A DNA stretch of 64,000 bases from Phocaeicola salanitronis DSM 18170 (GCF_000190575.1 NC_015164.1:1240001-1304000); one strand, 5' to 3'. Positions 10,101 through 19,552 are shown, numbered from the stretch's first letter. The notes: generated from the letters alone by a model not told the origin. Numbers and translations: made by a program.

Positions 10101-12793
10101 AATATGTACTCTATAAAGAACATGAAACAGGTACCCCAAAAGGGATAGATCCCAACTATTTCGCCACCAAACAAGATGAGATTGAAGAAAAGAAAAATTT
10201 CGAGAAAGAGATAGAAACCCAGCTGTTGCCTACCCGTGAACATTTGACCGACCAATATGAAATGCAAGGCGACGAACTGGTGACCGGTCTGTCACGAATT
10301 CTGACTCCAGAGAAAAGTAACCTGATTTTCCGGTTGTCCCTTTTGGAAGACCTTCGGCTTGTTTACCAAGCTATCCTTGCCAAGCTGTTCGTATTGGAGA
10401 AAGTCGAACTGGGAGGAATTACCAAAGCCAATGTGGATGTGGCAGAATCGGAATTCCGTTATTTGTATCGAGTGACCAATGCCAAAGACAAATTCATCAT
10501 TCTAGTGGATTTCTTCAGGAGACTTGCCGAAATCCTGTACTACAAAAACGGACTCATCAACCGTAATTCAGACCGATTTGTGACCGGTCTTTATTTCTGG
10601 GGGTATGAGTTTGACACCGACATTGAAGAATTTTGCCGGGATAACGGACTAAACATCAAGACACAACAATCCATAGAACGCGTTATCAACAGAATATTAT
10701 GGAGCGATTTAGGCAACGATATCGCCGGATGGAAAGATGTGGATTACACGGAACAATGGGACAGAATAAAAAAACGTCTCATTGATATTGTGGACAAAAT
10801 GAAACTGGATGATGAGCCATTGAAATCCTATAAAGAGGATACAAAAAAATTCCTCAAGAACTGGAACATTGAAAAATCTTATGTGAAAAATTTGTCCTAC
10901 TTCAAAGTTGATAAATGTAACAGACATCGGAAAGAAATGCTCCAAAAAGGATGTTCTGTTCCTTGCTTCTCCTGCCGGTATTACAACCGAAGCATGCATA
11001 TCCTGCTGGAATATTTCTTCGGGGAAAAAGTGAACATTGAAGATAAGGTATCCAAAGTACGTGCTTTTTTAAAAAAAGCTAACTGGTCTCCCCAGACCTA
11101 TTCTCTCAGGCCCAATTATCTGCAGACCATAGCCATCACATTGGACGGCATGGGCAATGTGCTGCTCAGCTGCTCAGGGAAAGATTCGGAACTTACAGAG
11201 GACTTTTTAAAACAACTGGCAGAATTATCTGACAGCAATAAAGAATTTGAACGAATGGAGGAACTGACCTCACTGGAAAAAGCGATATTGTATTATTGGG
11301 CAGCCGCCAGATACTATAAAAGAGGTTCGTTCCTGAAAGACGCCTCTATCAGTATGAAGAAAATCCTGTGCCTGCTGAACCGATATATCATGGTAGAAAA
11401 AATGCTTCCTTCGCATACAGACCACCGGATACCAGTCTTGTCCGAATATCTCTGCAAAATCATTGATGTGGTAACACGAAAAGCCACTTTATACCTCTAT
11501 GCCCACAATGAGAATATCAGTATAGCGGAGATACAAGACCTAAAAGGATTGTTCTCTCTGAAACCATACGAAGACATTTCCCTGGAAAAGCTTTCCCTTT
11601 ATCCGGATCTAGAAGAAATCATCATGCTTTCCACGGAACTAAAACTATATATTTACCGACACTTCAAATACCGACCCTCATTAATGCCTAAAGATTTCAG
11701 CAAGGCCGAAACTTTGAACATACTAAAACTATATTCTTACCGTCTGTCATCTGCTTACAATATAGAACGAACCGTCCAACAACTGATTGTGGAATCCCGC
11801 ATGAAAGCCATCTGGAACTATATGTTCATAGACTATCTGTTTGACGGCATCGATTTAATGGAATATCATGTAGCCAAAGGACAACGAAAAATAAGGTACA
11901 GGACTGATACCCCCATTGTATTTTATAAGAAATTCGCCCGTTTCTTAAAAGAGCCTTTGAAAAAGAATAAATTGGAACTGTTTGGCATGAATCTGGAAGA
12001 ATGCGGCATGACGGAAGATTACCTGACTGTAAAAGATAAATTGCAATTAATTGAATTCCTTTTGAAAGACTCCATGTTCTGCTTGCAACGGATATTGTCC
12101 GTACTAACGACCAATACCAACCAACTGCTGCACACAAACAGTTATATTGCAGAAATCTACCGGATGATGTTTGCCTGGACACAAATCTTCAAATTCCTGT
12201 ATTTCGCATACGAATACATGGACGCGGAAGAGGCTGTACAAAATAAGATTCTTATAGCCCTAAACTCTTTCATCACATCCCGCCACATTTCTATGGAAGA
12301 GCCCTTGACTGACATGGAAGAAAGAAGGAACATGCAGACTATCAAAAAAGTTTTGGAATTATGTGTCTGTGAAATCGGAATCGAAGGACTTGAGCCCGAT
12401 TTCGGAACTTTAGGCACCGAATTTTATAACCATATCCTGTCGGTCATTGAACCGACCAATTTGCGGTATATCATCAGTAACTATCCGGCAGAAATGGCCC
12501 TGATGTATTACAGAAAAACAACAGAAATGCATACGGAAGGAAATGCATATAAAGAGATGGTTGCCGGGCTGTATTACCTGGATGATGACCTGCAGAATGA
12601 TACCGAGCAGTTCTATATGGCACTGGAACGCTATCTGATTAACTGCGGATACATAGACTGCATGTCGAAAGCCATAAAGGATATTTACAGCAAGGCGTAT
12701 ATCTATACTGCGGAATGCTATGAAAATGGCGATCCGAACATTCCCCGACCGGAATACCAGAATGTGGATCCGATATGGGGGATGAATATTTGA
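7172..12793 (+). CDS. Giant KAP-like membrane P-loop NTPase (1873 aa)
   Basis: The N-terminal module has a Walker A at about residues 68-76 (GYRGMGKSS), a hydrophobic pair at about 95-150, two more membrane helices at about 260-285 and 350-380, and only then Walker B (FVIVFDELDKID, about 462-473) and a sensor-like strand (FIFISGREL). Transmembrane helices inserted between Walker A and B are the hallmark of KAP NTPases, a family that includes the phage-excluding PifA of plasmid F. The other ~1300 residues are helical, repeat-like (superhelical or STAND-type) with a Cys cluster near 1260 (GCSVPCFSCRYY) that could bind zinc. It overlaps the next gene in a TGATG junction. I infer a membrane-anchored sensor or effector that uses ATP. 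The KAP label rests on topology, not on a search. Confidence 0.7.
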   Translation: MKQQYANPFDRYSSRTKRLNYYLPFLRERRFTNKQNIHEAFIGREDILYRLRNWITNKDKTGSFLVAGYRGMGKSSFVEKALYDITRQRRRSSKIEFIFFILHLITIALFCSLFIIKPIDNIHYLFIGLAALAMLSIFCYVKKYHIRYCWGYFCLYCGLVKHIIQHGEWRKNSTSDIGKSIKECIAECCGRLRKIDKEERSRLNKIIFKDYRRKTAQRIAIQINLGHEILTERDILCLIAKRIKAEVENFVSNKHLYFLPAYFYILVCCFATLGIMKQLNGPIKEVVQKIYEQQISPSSSTSEVHIANASDMAAKGEVSFIHLQENSKPGFFQTLTSYLKTFFIQLKETSNGYIILFKIICFVLIYLCIRKLLRITFLFIPGIKQYVWIRKQLNTLNDRIHTVIDEETPPLAEGSQGFINITFGKRRKKNYPIAEVREIESELIDILSHFDRIINAYTLKFVIVFDELDKIDPEMSNKEPEDELFATFEGTANGFSGDSSSRKRKDNVLRLLANMKHFISTARAKFIFISGRELYDAYLAGLSDREFAISSVFSGAIYVDSFLTSNRTQMNVISMTEQYLCKMLLPKKYLRNKMKEKYYRYGISTPEYPSLKWYYRYLRELEKDNPSSSAAEEWRLKGGIVFLHYFSIYLTHISNGSPQKILSYFRMYVRTEDNLYRKGNKSPYIYGWKTRDKRKHPSKNYVLTFNYVNQRKIAFIFYMAYPIMQAIINNASQYGDKLLISASFLMNHIYKYHSYSFSWRNLEQAPELLEVYRTPELRTFIHTILSYMVHTHMTNIPSGLYNFKFRKSVASEIAIFSKYSEEIAAIFNFTLDESLSVKKHFTRMLVHYSNMLKQTNSNYEHYAIILSRIHQVLGDLQMTDENYLDSALEYRNSIAYLKDLLHQKEASEQMASGDIILPLIRNMLKLGLTYEHRKTNNSAYVIYYELICMLIDFRYVDEAKLGLKLRVEKSQDWRDKKYVLYKEHETGTPKGIDPNYFATKQDEIEEKKNFEKEIETQLLPTREHLTDQYEMQGDELVTGLSRILTPEKSNLIFRLSLLEDLRLVYQAILAKLFVLEKVELGGITKANVDVAESEFRYLYRVTNAKDKFIILVDFFRRLAEILYYKNGLINRNSDRFVTGLYFWGYEFDTDIEEFCRDNGLNIKTQQSIERVINRILWSDLGNDIAGWKDVDYTEQWDRIKKRLIDIVDKMKLDDEPLKSYKEDTKKFLKNWNIEKSYVKNLSYFKVDKCNRHRKEMLQKGCSVPCFSCRYYNRSMHILLEYFFGEKVNIEDKVSKVRAFLKKANWSPQTYSLRPNYLQTIAITLDGMGNVLLSCSGKDSELTEDFLKQLAELSDSNKEFERMEELTSLEKAILYYWAAARYYKRGSFLKDASISMKKILCLLNRYIMVEKMLPSHTDHRIPVLSEYLCKIIDVVTRKATLYLYAHNENISIAEIQDLKGLFSLKPYEDISLEKLSLYPDLEEIIMLSTELKLYIYRHFKYRPSLMPKDFSKAETLNILKLYSYRLSSAYNIERTVQQLIVESRMKAIWNYMFIDYLFDGIDLMEYHVAKGQRKIRYRTDTPIVFYKKFARFLKEPLKKNKLELFGMNLEECGMTEDYLTVKDKLQLIEFLLKDSMFCLQRILSVLTTNTNQLLHTNSYIAEIYRMMFAWTQIFKFLYFAYEYMDAEEAVQNKILIALNSFITSRHISMEEPLTDMEERRNMQTIKKVLELCVCEIGIEGLEPDFGTLGTEFYNHILSVIEPTNLRYIISNYPAEMALMYYRKTTEMHTEGNAYKEMVAGLYYLDDDLQNDTEQFYMALERYLINCGYIDCMSKAIKDIYSKAYIYTAECYENGDPNIPRPEYQNVDPIWGMNI

Positions 12794-15015
12794 TGCCAAA
12801 AAATATTATTAAATTCGTTGCTAAAAAGATATATAATATGCCAGCAAAGTTAGACATTACAAAGCCCTTGCGGCTTATTGGGATTCAAATTTTTGAAGAT
12901 ACTTTGAGTGATGTAAGAAAGGCTTTAGAGCCAGGATGGTATCCTCTTATTAAATGCAAACGAGATATAGGAACCTCCAAGGATTCATACCCAGAAGTTT
13001 CTGACGACGGGTGTCCACAAGATTATTACAGAATCAATGAAGATTTACCCAAGATTTCCATTTCTGCAATAGTCGGGAAAAACGGTTCCGGCAAATCATC
13101 ATTATTGGATATTTTGTATCGCATCATTAATAATTTTGCTGAAAATACGTTTTTGAGGAAAGGGCTGGACGAGACCAACGAAATTGGGCATGCCCAAGGC
13201 ATTTCAGGTCGGCTGCATTTTGAGCTGGACGGAGTGCAAAAATTCATAGAATGCAATGATTTTGGTACAGACTATTATGAGATAATAGACGGACAGCCCG
13301 AAAAAATACAAATTCATGGATTGACTGAAAAACAACGGGATGCTATACTTAATGGATTTTTCTACACAATCAGCGTAAACTATAGTCTTTATGCATTTAA
13401 TCCTTCGGACTTCAATTCAAAATTCCGACCAAAAGATAATAGTAACGATGGTGATTGGCTCAATTATTTATTCCACAAGAACGATGGCTATTATATTCCA
13501 TTGGTATTAACTCCATTCCGTGACAAGGGTCAGATAGACATAAATAATGAAAACAGCTTAGCACAGCAACGGATTGAAATTTTATCTCTTATGTTTCATT
13601 CACAAGGGAAGGAATTTCTGGATGAATATCAACCGATATACTACAAGTATAAATTCAATCCACAATATAAAGAGTTAAAGCAACAAAAACTATTGGAGAA
13701 ACCTATCAGGAATGAAATACGAGATGGACAAGACCTGATTATCGCTCAAATAGAAGAACTTTGGAAGAAAATTCTTATTGGCAAATGGAACATTGATTTG
13801 GGGCAAAATGATTCCAAACGCGATGAAATAGCTTTGTACTATCTGGCATATAAAACACTTAAAATATGCTCTACCTATCCTCACTATAAAGAAATGTCAG
13901 ATTGGGATTCTTTGATGAAAATGCAGGAACCTAAAATGATGATTGATAGTAGGACTGGAAATGAACGACCTGTCATTAACAAAGATGGCAGTAAAAGAAT
14001 GTATGTAAAAGAAAGCAACATATTAACGTGGTACAAAAGTCACATCCAACATTTATTGAATGTCATCAAAGATATAGCCGAAAATTCGAATAGCCATATC
14101 ACCTTGAAAATTCATCAATGCTTGAATTATCTTACTCAACATACGTATCTAAAAGGTGAAGACTGTTTGGATGTGGACAAAGATTTATTGCAAGGTAAAA
14201 AATACGAGACTTATGATGATATGATGAAATTGCTGGCACCATCCTTTTTTATCACAGAAGTTGTTTATCGGAAAATGGATACAAAAAGGATGGACCAAAA
14301 AGATAATAGTCAAGAAATCACCTTGCAATCCATGAGCAGCGGTGAAAAACAAATGCTGTATAGTTTAAGCTACATATTTTATCATATAAAAAATATCGCC
14401 AGCATAAAGAGTGAAAATGGCAAACGTGTAGTAGGTTATCACCATATCAATCTGATATTTGACGAAGCAGAATTGTACTATCACCCAGAATATCAACGAC
14501 AGTACATAAAAAGACTGTTAGAACGCTTAGCCATGTGCCATATCAACCGAACAAATATCCGTAGCATCAACATTATAATCGTTACACATTCACCATTTAT
14601 TCTATCAGATTTGCCAGAAACCAATATTTTATTTCTGGATAAAAGTGAAGAATATACAAATGAAAAAACGAGTACAACTTTAGGAGCCAACATTTATGAT
14701 TTATTGAAAAATGGATTTTTCCTAGAATATGCTATTGGCGATCTAATACAAATGAAACTGCGTGAAATATTAGATCTGTATTATGAGGATGATATGAATA
14801 AGCAACAGCGAATATTTGTGGAGAAAAAAGACCATATTAAGTTCACAATAGATCATTTAGGTGAAGAATATATTCGTAGTAATTTCAACCAAATTTACAA
14901 ACAATTGGAGCAACGAATATTGCATAAGTCACAAGAAGAACAGATTCGTGATGAAATTCGTTATCATGAAGAACAAATTAATTCATTGAAGGACAAATTA
15001 GAAAAGAAGAAATGA
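12793..15015 (+). CDS. PtuA-like ABC/SMC-type AAA ATPase
   Basis: An overcoming-lysogenization/PtuA-type ATPase with every ABC/SMC motif visible: Walker A GKNGSGKS (residues 95-102), signature SMSSGEKQM (about 513), Walker B NLIFDEAELYYHP (about 553) and H-loop VTHSP (about 597). A Lys/Glu coiled coil ends the protein. An insertion of about 350 residues between Walker A and the signature would form the arm region. I chose the ATG at 12793, which overlaps the upstream stop as TGATG; an in-frame ATG at 12775 lies inside the upstream gene. The next gene, an HNH nuclease, overlaps as ATGA. This ATPase plus HNH pair is the Septu (PtuA/PtuB) arrangement, in which the ATPase scaffolds or restrains the nuclease. 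At 740 aa it is longer than typical PtuA. Confidence 0.8.
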   Translation: MPKNIIKFVAKKIYNMPAKLDITKPLRLIGIQIFEDTLSDVRKALEPGWYPLIKCKRDIGTSKDSYPEVSDDGCPQDYYRINEDLPKISISAIVGKNGSGKSSLLDILYRIINNFAENTFLRKGLDETNEIGHAQGISGRLHFELDGVQKFIECNDFGTDYYEIIDGQPEKIQIHGLTEKQRDAILNGFFYTISVNYSLYAFNPSDFNSKFRPKDNSNDGDWLNYLFHKNDGYYIPLVLTPFRDKGQIDINNENSLAQQRIEILSLMFHSQGKEFLDEYQPIYYKYKFNPQYKELKQQKLLEKPIRNEIRDGQDLIIAQIEELWKKILIGKWNIDLGQNDSKRDEIALYYLAYKTLKICSTYPHYKEMSDWDSLMKMQEPKMMIDSRTGNERPVINKDGSKRMYVKESNILTWYKSHIQHLLNVIKDIAENSNSHITLKIHQCLNYLTQHTYLKGEDCLDVDKDLLQGKKYETYDDMMKLLAPSFFITEVVYRKMDTKRMDQKDNSQEITLQSMSSGEKQMLYSLSYIFYHIKNIASIKSENGKRVVGYHHINLIFDEAELYYHPEYQRQYIKRLLERLAMCHINRTNIRSINIIIVTHSPFILSDLPETNILFLDKSEEYTNEKTSTTLGANIYDLLKNGFFLEYAIGDLIQMKLREILDLYYEDDMNKQQRIFVEKKDHIKFTIDHLGEEYIRSNFNQIYKQLEQRILHKSQEEQIRDEIRYHEEQINSLKDKLEKKK

Positions 15016-16118
15016 GAAAAGTAGCATATCAAAATAGGAATATCCTTAAAACTTACATGCAAATTTTTCAACCGACACTAACGAAAATGCAAACTAGTTG
15101 GGAGAGTTTGCGAAAAACCAATGTTGAACTACAACAATTTCCAGCAAATATTCAGGATATACTAATTGGAAATTTTCATCAATTAGTACAATGGTACAAT
15201 TTGTTTATGAATTGGTCATTATCCATAAGAGAAAAATTGAATAGTAGTTTAGAAACACTATTTAATTATGATGACTGGAGTCAAGAAATAGCTGAGTTTT
15301 TCAAAGACCCACAAAATGGCTTCAGCATCTCATCATGCCATTATTGTGACATGGCTTATATTAATGTATTCGAAATAGATCCTGATGCAGATGCTATTTA
15401 TTTTTTGAATACTGCATCTGATGAAGAATTAAAAGCAAAATTAAAGGTAAAATCAGATAATACCATTGAGAAGATTAAGCAAGCGCGTATATTTCATAGT
15501 AAAAATGACTTTAAAGCATTAAAAACAAAATTCGCTCCAGATAAATATGAAAAGACTTTTAAACCTAATTATAAGTATCGACATCACTTTGACCTTGATC
15601 ATGTGCTACCCAAATCTAATTGCAGATTGGTTTCGCTTTCCTTGTTTAACTTCGTACCAAGTTGTCAAATCTGCAATCAAAAGTTGAAAAAAACAAAGGT
15701 ATTAGGAGACTTATCAGGCGCTCCATGCGAAAAATTAAGCCCGACAAGCCCTAATTTTGACTTTGACAGTAATGCAGAATTTCATATTATAACCAAACAA
15801 GGTACAAATCCGGGACGTATCAGACCTGTACTTCACCCTCAAGATTTTGAACTAAAAATATTATGCAAAGACCCTGATTATGAAAATTTTGTCAAATTAT
15901 TCAAATTAAAGGAGCGTTACCAATCTCACATAAAAATTGCATTGCATTGGATGGAAATGAAAATTGATTATACAGATGCACATATTCAAATGATGGCAAA
16001 TTCATTACAACATTTTGGTTATAGTTTTGAAAAAATCAAATGTGATATTTTCCAAAAAGACCTTTATGACAATGGAGAAATGAGTTTTACGAAATTAAGG
16101 AATGATATGTTGAAATAG
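15012..16118 (+). CDS. PtuB-like HNH endonuclease
   Basis: A 368-aa protein starting in an ATGA overlap with the ATPase stop, so the two are translationally coupled. It carries a zinc-type HNH nuclease core: CHYC (about residues 110-113), then FDLDHVLPKS (about 193-202, catalytic D-H), an Asn in SLFNFVPS and CQIC (about 218-221). The spacing C..C / DH / N / C..C is that of HNH nucleases in which two CxxC pairs hold zinc. The C-terminal part (about 260-368) is helical. By analogy with Septu and retron-Ec78 PtuB, it would degrade nucleic acid when released or activated by the ATPase. It ends 17 bp from the convergent mobC gene, marking the right edge of the cargo. Confidence 0.8.
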   Translation: MRKVAYQNRNILKTYMQIFQPTLTKMQTSWESLRKTNVELQQFPANIQDILIGNFHQLVQWYNLFMNWSLSIREKLNSSLETLFNYDDWSQEIAEFFKDPQNGFSISSCHYCDMAYINVFEIDPDADAIYFLNTASDEELKAKLKVKSDNTIEKIKQARIFHSKNDFKALKTKFAPDKYEKTFKPNYKYRHHFDLDHVLPKSNCRLVSLSLFNFVPSCQICNQKLKKTKVLGDLSGAPCEKLSPTSPNFDFDSNAEFHIITKQGTNPGRIRPVLHPQDFELKILCKDPDYENFVKLFKLKERYQSHIKIALHWMEMKIDYTDAHIQMMANSLQHFGYSFEKIKCDIFQKDLYDNGEMSFTKLRNDMLK

Positions 16119-16135
16119 CGTGATAGCATACCATT

Positions 16136-18166
16136 TTAATCTTTAGATTCTTCATCATTCTCTTTCAGCCCCAACCGTTTGTACAGTTCCGGATCTGCCT
16201 TGATACGTTCCATCTCCTCATTGACAATCGCCTGTGCATCTGCCTTGATGCGGTCGTAGTTGCGCTGGATTTGCTGGAACATGATGTCGTTGCCGTCCTT
16301 GTCCCTGAAAGCGTTGATGACAGGTATCTTTTTGTACGCTTTCTCTTCGGCACTGACCCTGGCGTGGTCCACAACAATCTCGGCATGGAAAATCTTCTGG
16401 TCAATCTTCTCGCCGAAGTTGTCCGACACCGAACCGACAAAGGTACCCTGCGAGAGGTTGGCAATCTTGGATGCCGGAATGAGCGAATCAAGCTGGGTAT
16501 TGATAGACGTGGACACATCCTGACGGTTGATGGAAACGGACTGCCGCTGCTGGAGCACCTTGCCGAAGCGTTCGGAAAGCGTCTTTGCCGTTTCTCCCAC
16601 CACCTGGCCGCTGAAGATGTTACCTACCGTATTCTGGATGACCTTGGACTCTTTTTCACCATAGTCCCGGTTGAGCTGGCTGAAATCCTGAAAGCCCAAC
16701 AGGACAGCCACCTTGTTGCTTCGGGCGGTGGCTATCAGGTTATCCAGCCCGCGGAAGTAGATGGTGGGAAGCTCGTCGATGATGACCGTACTCTTCAATT
16801 GGCCCTTCTTGTTGATGAGCTTGACGATGCGGGAATTGTACAGCCCCAGGGCTGCGGAATAGATGTTCTGGCGGTCAGGGTTATTGCCCACACAGAGAAT
16901 CTTGGGCTCCTGCGGATTGTTGATGTCCAGCGAAAAATCATTGCCCGTCATCACCCAATAGAGCTGCGGGGAAATCATACGGGTCAGGGGGATTTTCGCA
17001 CTGGCTATCTGCCCCTGAAGCTGATCCTGCGCCCCGCCTTTCCAGGCATCCATGAAGGGGGAAAGATAGTTCTCCAACTCCGGATAAGAAGTCAGGATGG
17101 TAAACAGGTCGGAATACGGCTTGTTCAACAGTTCGACGGCATGAGGGAACGTGCAGTAGATGCCTCCTTTGAATATTTTGAGGTACCAGATAATGGCTGC
17201 AAGAAGGATAATCGGAGACTCCACGAAGAAGTCGCCCTGTTTTTCAATCCAGGTACGGTTCAAGTTGAGCATGATTGTGTAGCTTGCCTCGTACGCATCG
17301 GAGATGTCCGTCATGAACTCCGGATTGATGGGATTGCAGCGGTGCGAGCGGCGTGGGTCGTCAAAGTTGATAACGTAGAATTTGGGAGTGACCTTGTACT
17401 TGTCCGTATTATGCAGCAACGTGTTGTAGGCAATGGTGGAGAGATCATCGAACTTGTAGTCGTACAGGTAGCAACTGAAGCCCTTGGAAATCATCTGGCG
17501 GATATAGCTGTTGACCACCGCATAGGATTTGCCCGACCCCGGCGTGCCCAGCACGATGGAGGCCCGGAAGGGGTTGACCACATTGATCCACCCGTCATGC
17601 ATCCTGCCCCCGTAACGGAAACGTGTAGGCAGGTTGACGGAATACTCGTTTTCCATCAGCCGGGTTTCCTGCATGAAGCTCTCGTTCTCGATGTTGAAGC
17701 GGTCCTCCATCAGCCGGTGCCTGAACAGACGACTCATCCACAAGCCCGCCTTCAGCAGGCAGAGATAACCGACGGCGAGGGTAAAGACATACAAAGCCGT
17801 GACCGCCCCGTGAGGCAGGGAGAGGTCCAGCAGCCACCAGTTGAGGAAGAACAGCACCGTCCCGACGAAGAGTGCCGCACTGATTCCTTTCCAGGTAATT
17901 TTTTCCCCTTTGACACCTATCGTGCCCAGGCAGGAAATGGCCAGCAGCAGGACCACCGCCAGCTTGCTCCAGAGGATGCAGTTAAAGATTCCCGTAGTGC
18001 GGTTGAAATTCAGCAATATCCTGTCTACCACCTCCAATGTCAGGTTCCAGTGGTAAAAACTCGGATAACAGTACACATAGACATGTATCACCAATAGAAA
18101 TATACTCACGGCTCTGCCGAAATCCATGATTTTGGCAAGTGCCCTCAAATCGTCTTCCTGTTGCAT
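16136..18166 (-). CDS. mobC: MobC, VirD4/TraG-type coupling protein
   Basis: A 676-aa type IV coupling protein of the Bacteroides MobC type. Four hydrophobic segments in the first ~145 residues anchor it in the inner membrane. The cytoplasmic ATPase follows with Walker A GTPGSGKSYAV (about 207-217) and Walker B VIIDELPTIYF (about 462-472). The C-terminal end is charged (KRLGLKENDEESKD). It links the MobA/MobB-processed DNA to the Tra channel. It is the last gene of the mobABC set, transcribed leftward and convergent with the defence operon. A 608-codon open frame on the opposite strand (16271-18097) is a codon-bias shadow. Confidence 0.92.
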   Translation of the reverse strand: MQQEDDLRALAKIMDFGRAVSIFLLVIHVYVYCYPSFYHWNLTLEVVDRILLNFNRTTGIFNCILWSKLAVVLLLAISCLGTIGVKGEKITWKGISAALFVGTVLFFLNWWLLDLSLPHGAVTALYVFTLAVGYLCLLKAGLWMSRLFRHRLMEDRFNIENESFMQETRLMENEYSVNLPTRFRYGGRMHDGWINVVNPFRASIVLGTPGSGKSYAVVNSYIRQMISKGFSCYLYDYKFDDLSTIAYNTLLHNTDKYKVTPKFYVINFDDPRRSHRCNPINPEFMTDISDAYEASYTIMLNLNRTWIEKQGDFFVESPIILLAAIIWYLKIFKGGIYCTFPHAVELLNKPYSDLFTILTSYPELENYLSPFMDAWKGGAQDQLQGQIASAKIPLTRMISPQLYWVMTGNDFSLDINNPQEPKILCVGNNPDRQNIYSAALGLYNSRIVKLINKKGQLKSTVIIDELPTIYFRGLDNLIATARSNKVAVLLGFQDFSQLNRDYGEKESKVIQNTVGNIFSGQVVGETAKTLSERFGKVLQQRQSVSINRQDVSTSINTQLDSLIPASKIANLSQGTFVGSVSDNFGEKIDQKIFHAEIVVDHARVSAEEKAYKKIPVINAFRDKDGNDIMFQQIQRNYDRIKADAQAIVNEEMERIKADPELYKRLGLKENDEESKD

Positions 18167-18250
18167 AAGTTCATGTATGGTTGAATAATGGTTCTGTTTC
18201 TTGAACTGTCAGAAGAACAGACTGGATGAAGCTAAGCATTATCCTACATA

Positions 18251-18316
18251 AGTCCGTAACTGATGTACCATCAGTCCGGGACTGATGTGGGATGAGTCCG
18301 TAACTTATCATATCCC
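18251..18316. repeat. Three tandem 22-bp imperfect repeats between mobB and mobC
   Basis: Units begin at 18251, 18273 and 18295, each opening with AGTCCG and continuing as AGTCCG(T/G)(A/G)ACT(G/T)AT. Successive units share the ACTGATG/CATCAGT dyad, so the array can also fold into small hairpins. It occupies the mobB-mobC gap and touches the mobB stop codon. It could be an operator or RNA structure setting MobC expression; the role is not shown. Confidence 0.6.
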
Positions 18317-19552
18317 CCTTCCTTTACGCTTCTTTTTCCTTTTCATACGGCGGCGGAAAGCCTCCTCCTCGTAATCGACCGCCGGATTCTGCTCCGTGGA
18401 GAGGATACCGGCCGCCTGTTCCAGCACGCTGCCCTGTTCCGGACGGTGGCTGCGCCAAAGCTCGGCGGAAGAATTCACTCGCGAAGAGGCTGGAATGCTT
18501 TCCCACCAACGGAAAAGTTCGTTGAACACGTTTGCCGAGAACTCCCTGCCCATGCGCGAGCCGTTGAACACCTCACGGCGGTCACGGTCGATAAAGGTCA
18601 CGCCGTATATCCTGCCGGACGCGTTCTCGCGGAACACTACCCCGATATGCCGCCTGTCCAGCATCCTGACCAGCTCCTCCCGTGAGCGGGCGTTGCGCAT
18701 GGCTTCAGCCACCTGCCGCTGTATGGACGGTGCCCACCGACCTTCCCTGAAGTCCTTCGCATGCACCAGCATCCTCCTGTCCAACCCTTCCTTCCCGAAC
18801 CGTTTACCGAACCGGGAACTCTTGAATGGCGGGCTGGCCACCTTCCCGTTATCGTCCGTTGCCGCATACACGATGCCGGTATATGGTCTGCCGCCGTATT
18901 CGCCCCGCACCAGCTTCGCTTCAATATTGAGCGTGGACAGCAACGCGCTGTATTCGCCGAAGGTCTGAAAGCGATAACCTGCTAGCACGGCTTTCAGCGT
19001 GCTGCCTACCTGATGGCGCACGTCACCTGCCGAAGCATCCACTTTCTTCAGTTCTGCTCCCAACTCACGCCCCTGCATTTCCGCACTGTTGCGCAGGCCG
19101 AATTCCTGTTCCAGTTCACGGCAGGCCGTCATGGACCGGCGGTGTTCGTAAGCGTCACTGATTTTCCGTCCCTCATCGTCCACGCATACGCTGACGATGT
19201 GGATGTGCGGATTGTGCGTGTCGCCGTGCCTGAACACGATGTAAGGCTGGCTGCCATAGCCCATCTTTTCCATGTACTTTGCCGCCAGTCCTTCCAGTTG
19301 TCCGTCCGTCAGCGTATCTTCCGGTGCCGGACTGAGGGCGATGTGCAGGACCGGCTTTTCGGTACGCCGGTTCGCCAACAGGTGGTTCTCGAAGGAGAGC
19401 AGCGCCAGCCGCAAGTCCCCGCCCGGCTGGTCCGGACGGTCGGATATGATGCGGTTGCCTGAAAGAACCTGTGCCGTACCTGCCGCCACCTTGTTGAAGT
19501 TGTAGGCAAGCGCCCCATAGAGGCTTGCCCCGTGGCTTATCTTTGCAACCAT
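18308..19552 (-). CDS. mobB: MobB relaxase
   Basis: Relaxase of the Bacteroidales ICE type. The start MVAKISHGASLYGALAYNF at 19552 is typical of the family; the open frame extends upstream, but those residues overlap mobA. The three-His metal motif HGDTHNPHIH lies near residues 107-116. The N-terminal Tyr residues (Y12, Y16) are candidates for the nucleophile that nicks oriT and stays attached to the 5' end. The C-terminus is strongly basic (RRRMKRKKKRKGRGI). It overlaps the end of mobA by 16 bp, so the two are probably translated together. Confidence 0.9.
   Translation of the reverse strand: MVAKISHGASLYGALAYNFNKVAAGTAQVLSGNRIISDRPDQPGGDLRLALLSFENHLLANRRTEKPVLHIALSPAPEDTLTDGQLEGLAAKYMEKMGYGSQPYIVFRHGDTHNPHIHIVSVCVDDEGRKISDAYEHRRSMTACRELEQEFGLRNSAEMQGRELGAELKKVDASAGDVRHQVGSTLKAVLAGYRFQTFGEYSALLSTLNIEAKLVRGEYGGRPYTGIVYAATDDNGKVASPPFKSSRFGKRFGKEGLDRRMLVHAKDFREGRWAPSIQRQVAEAMRNARSREELVRMLDRRHIGVVFRENASGRIYGVTFIDRDRREVFNGSRMGREFSANVFNELFRWWESIPASSRVNSSAELWRSHRPEQGSVLEQAAGILSTEQNPAVDYEEEAFRRRMKRKKKRKGRGI

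Noticed and set aside
16271..18097. 608-codon open frame on the plus strand
   Set aside because: Exactly opposite mobC, whose protein has all coupling-protein motifs. The plus-strand product has no fold-like pattern and results from codon bias.
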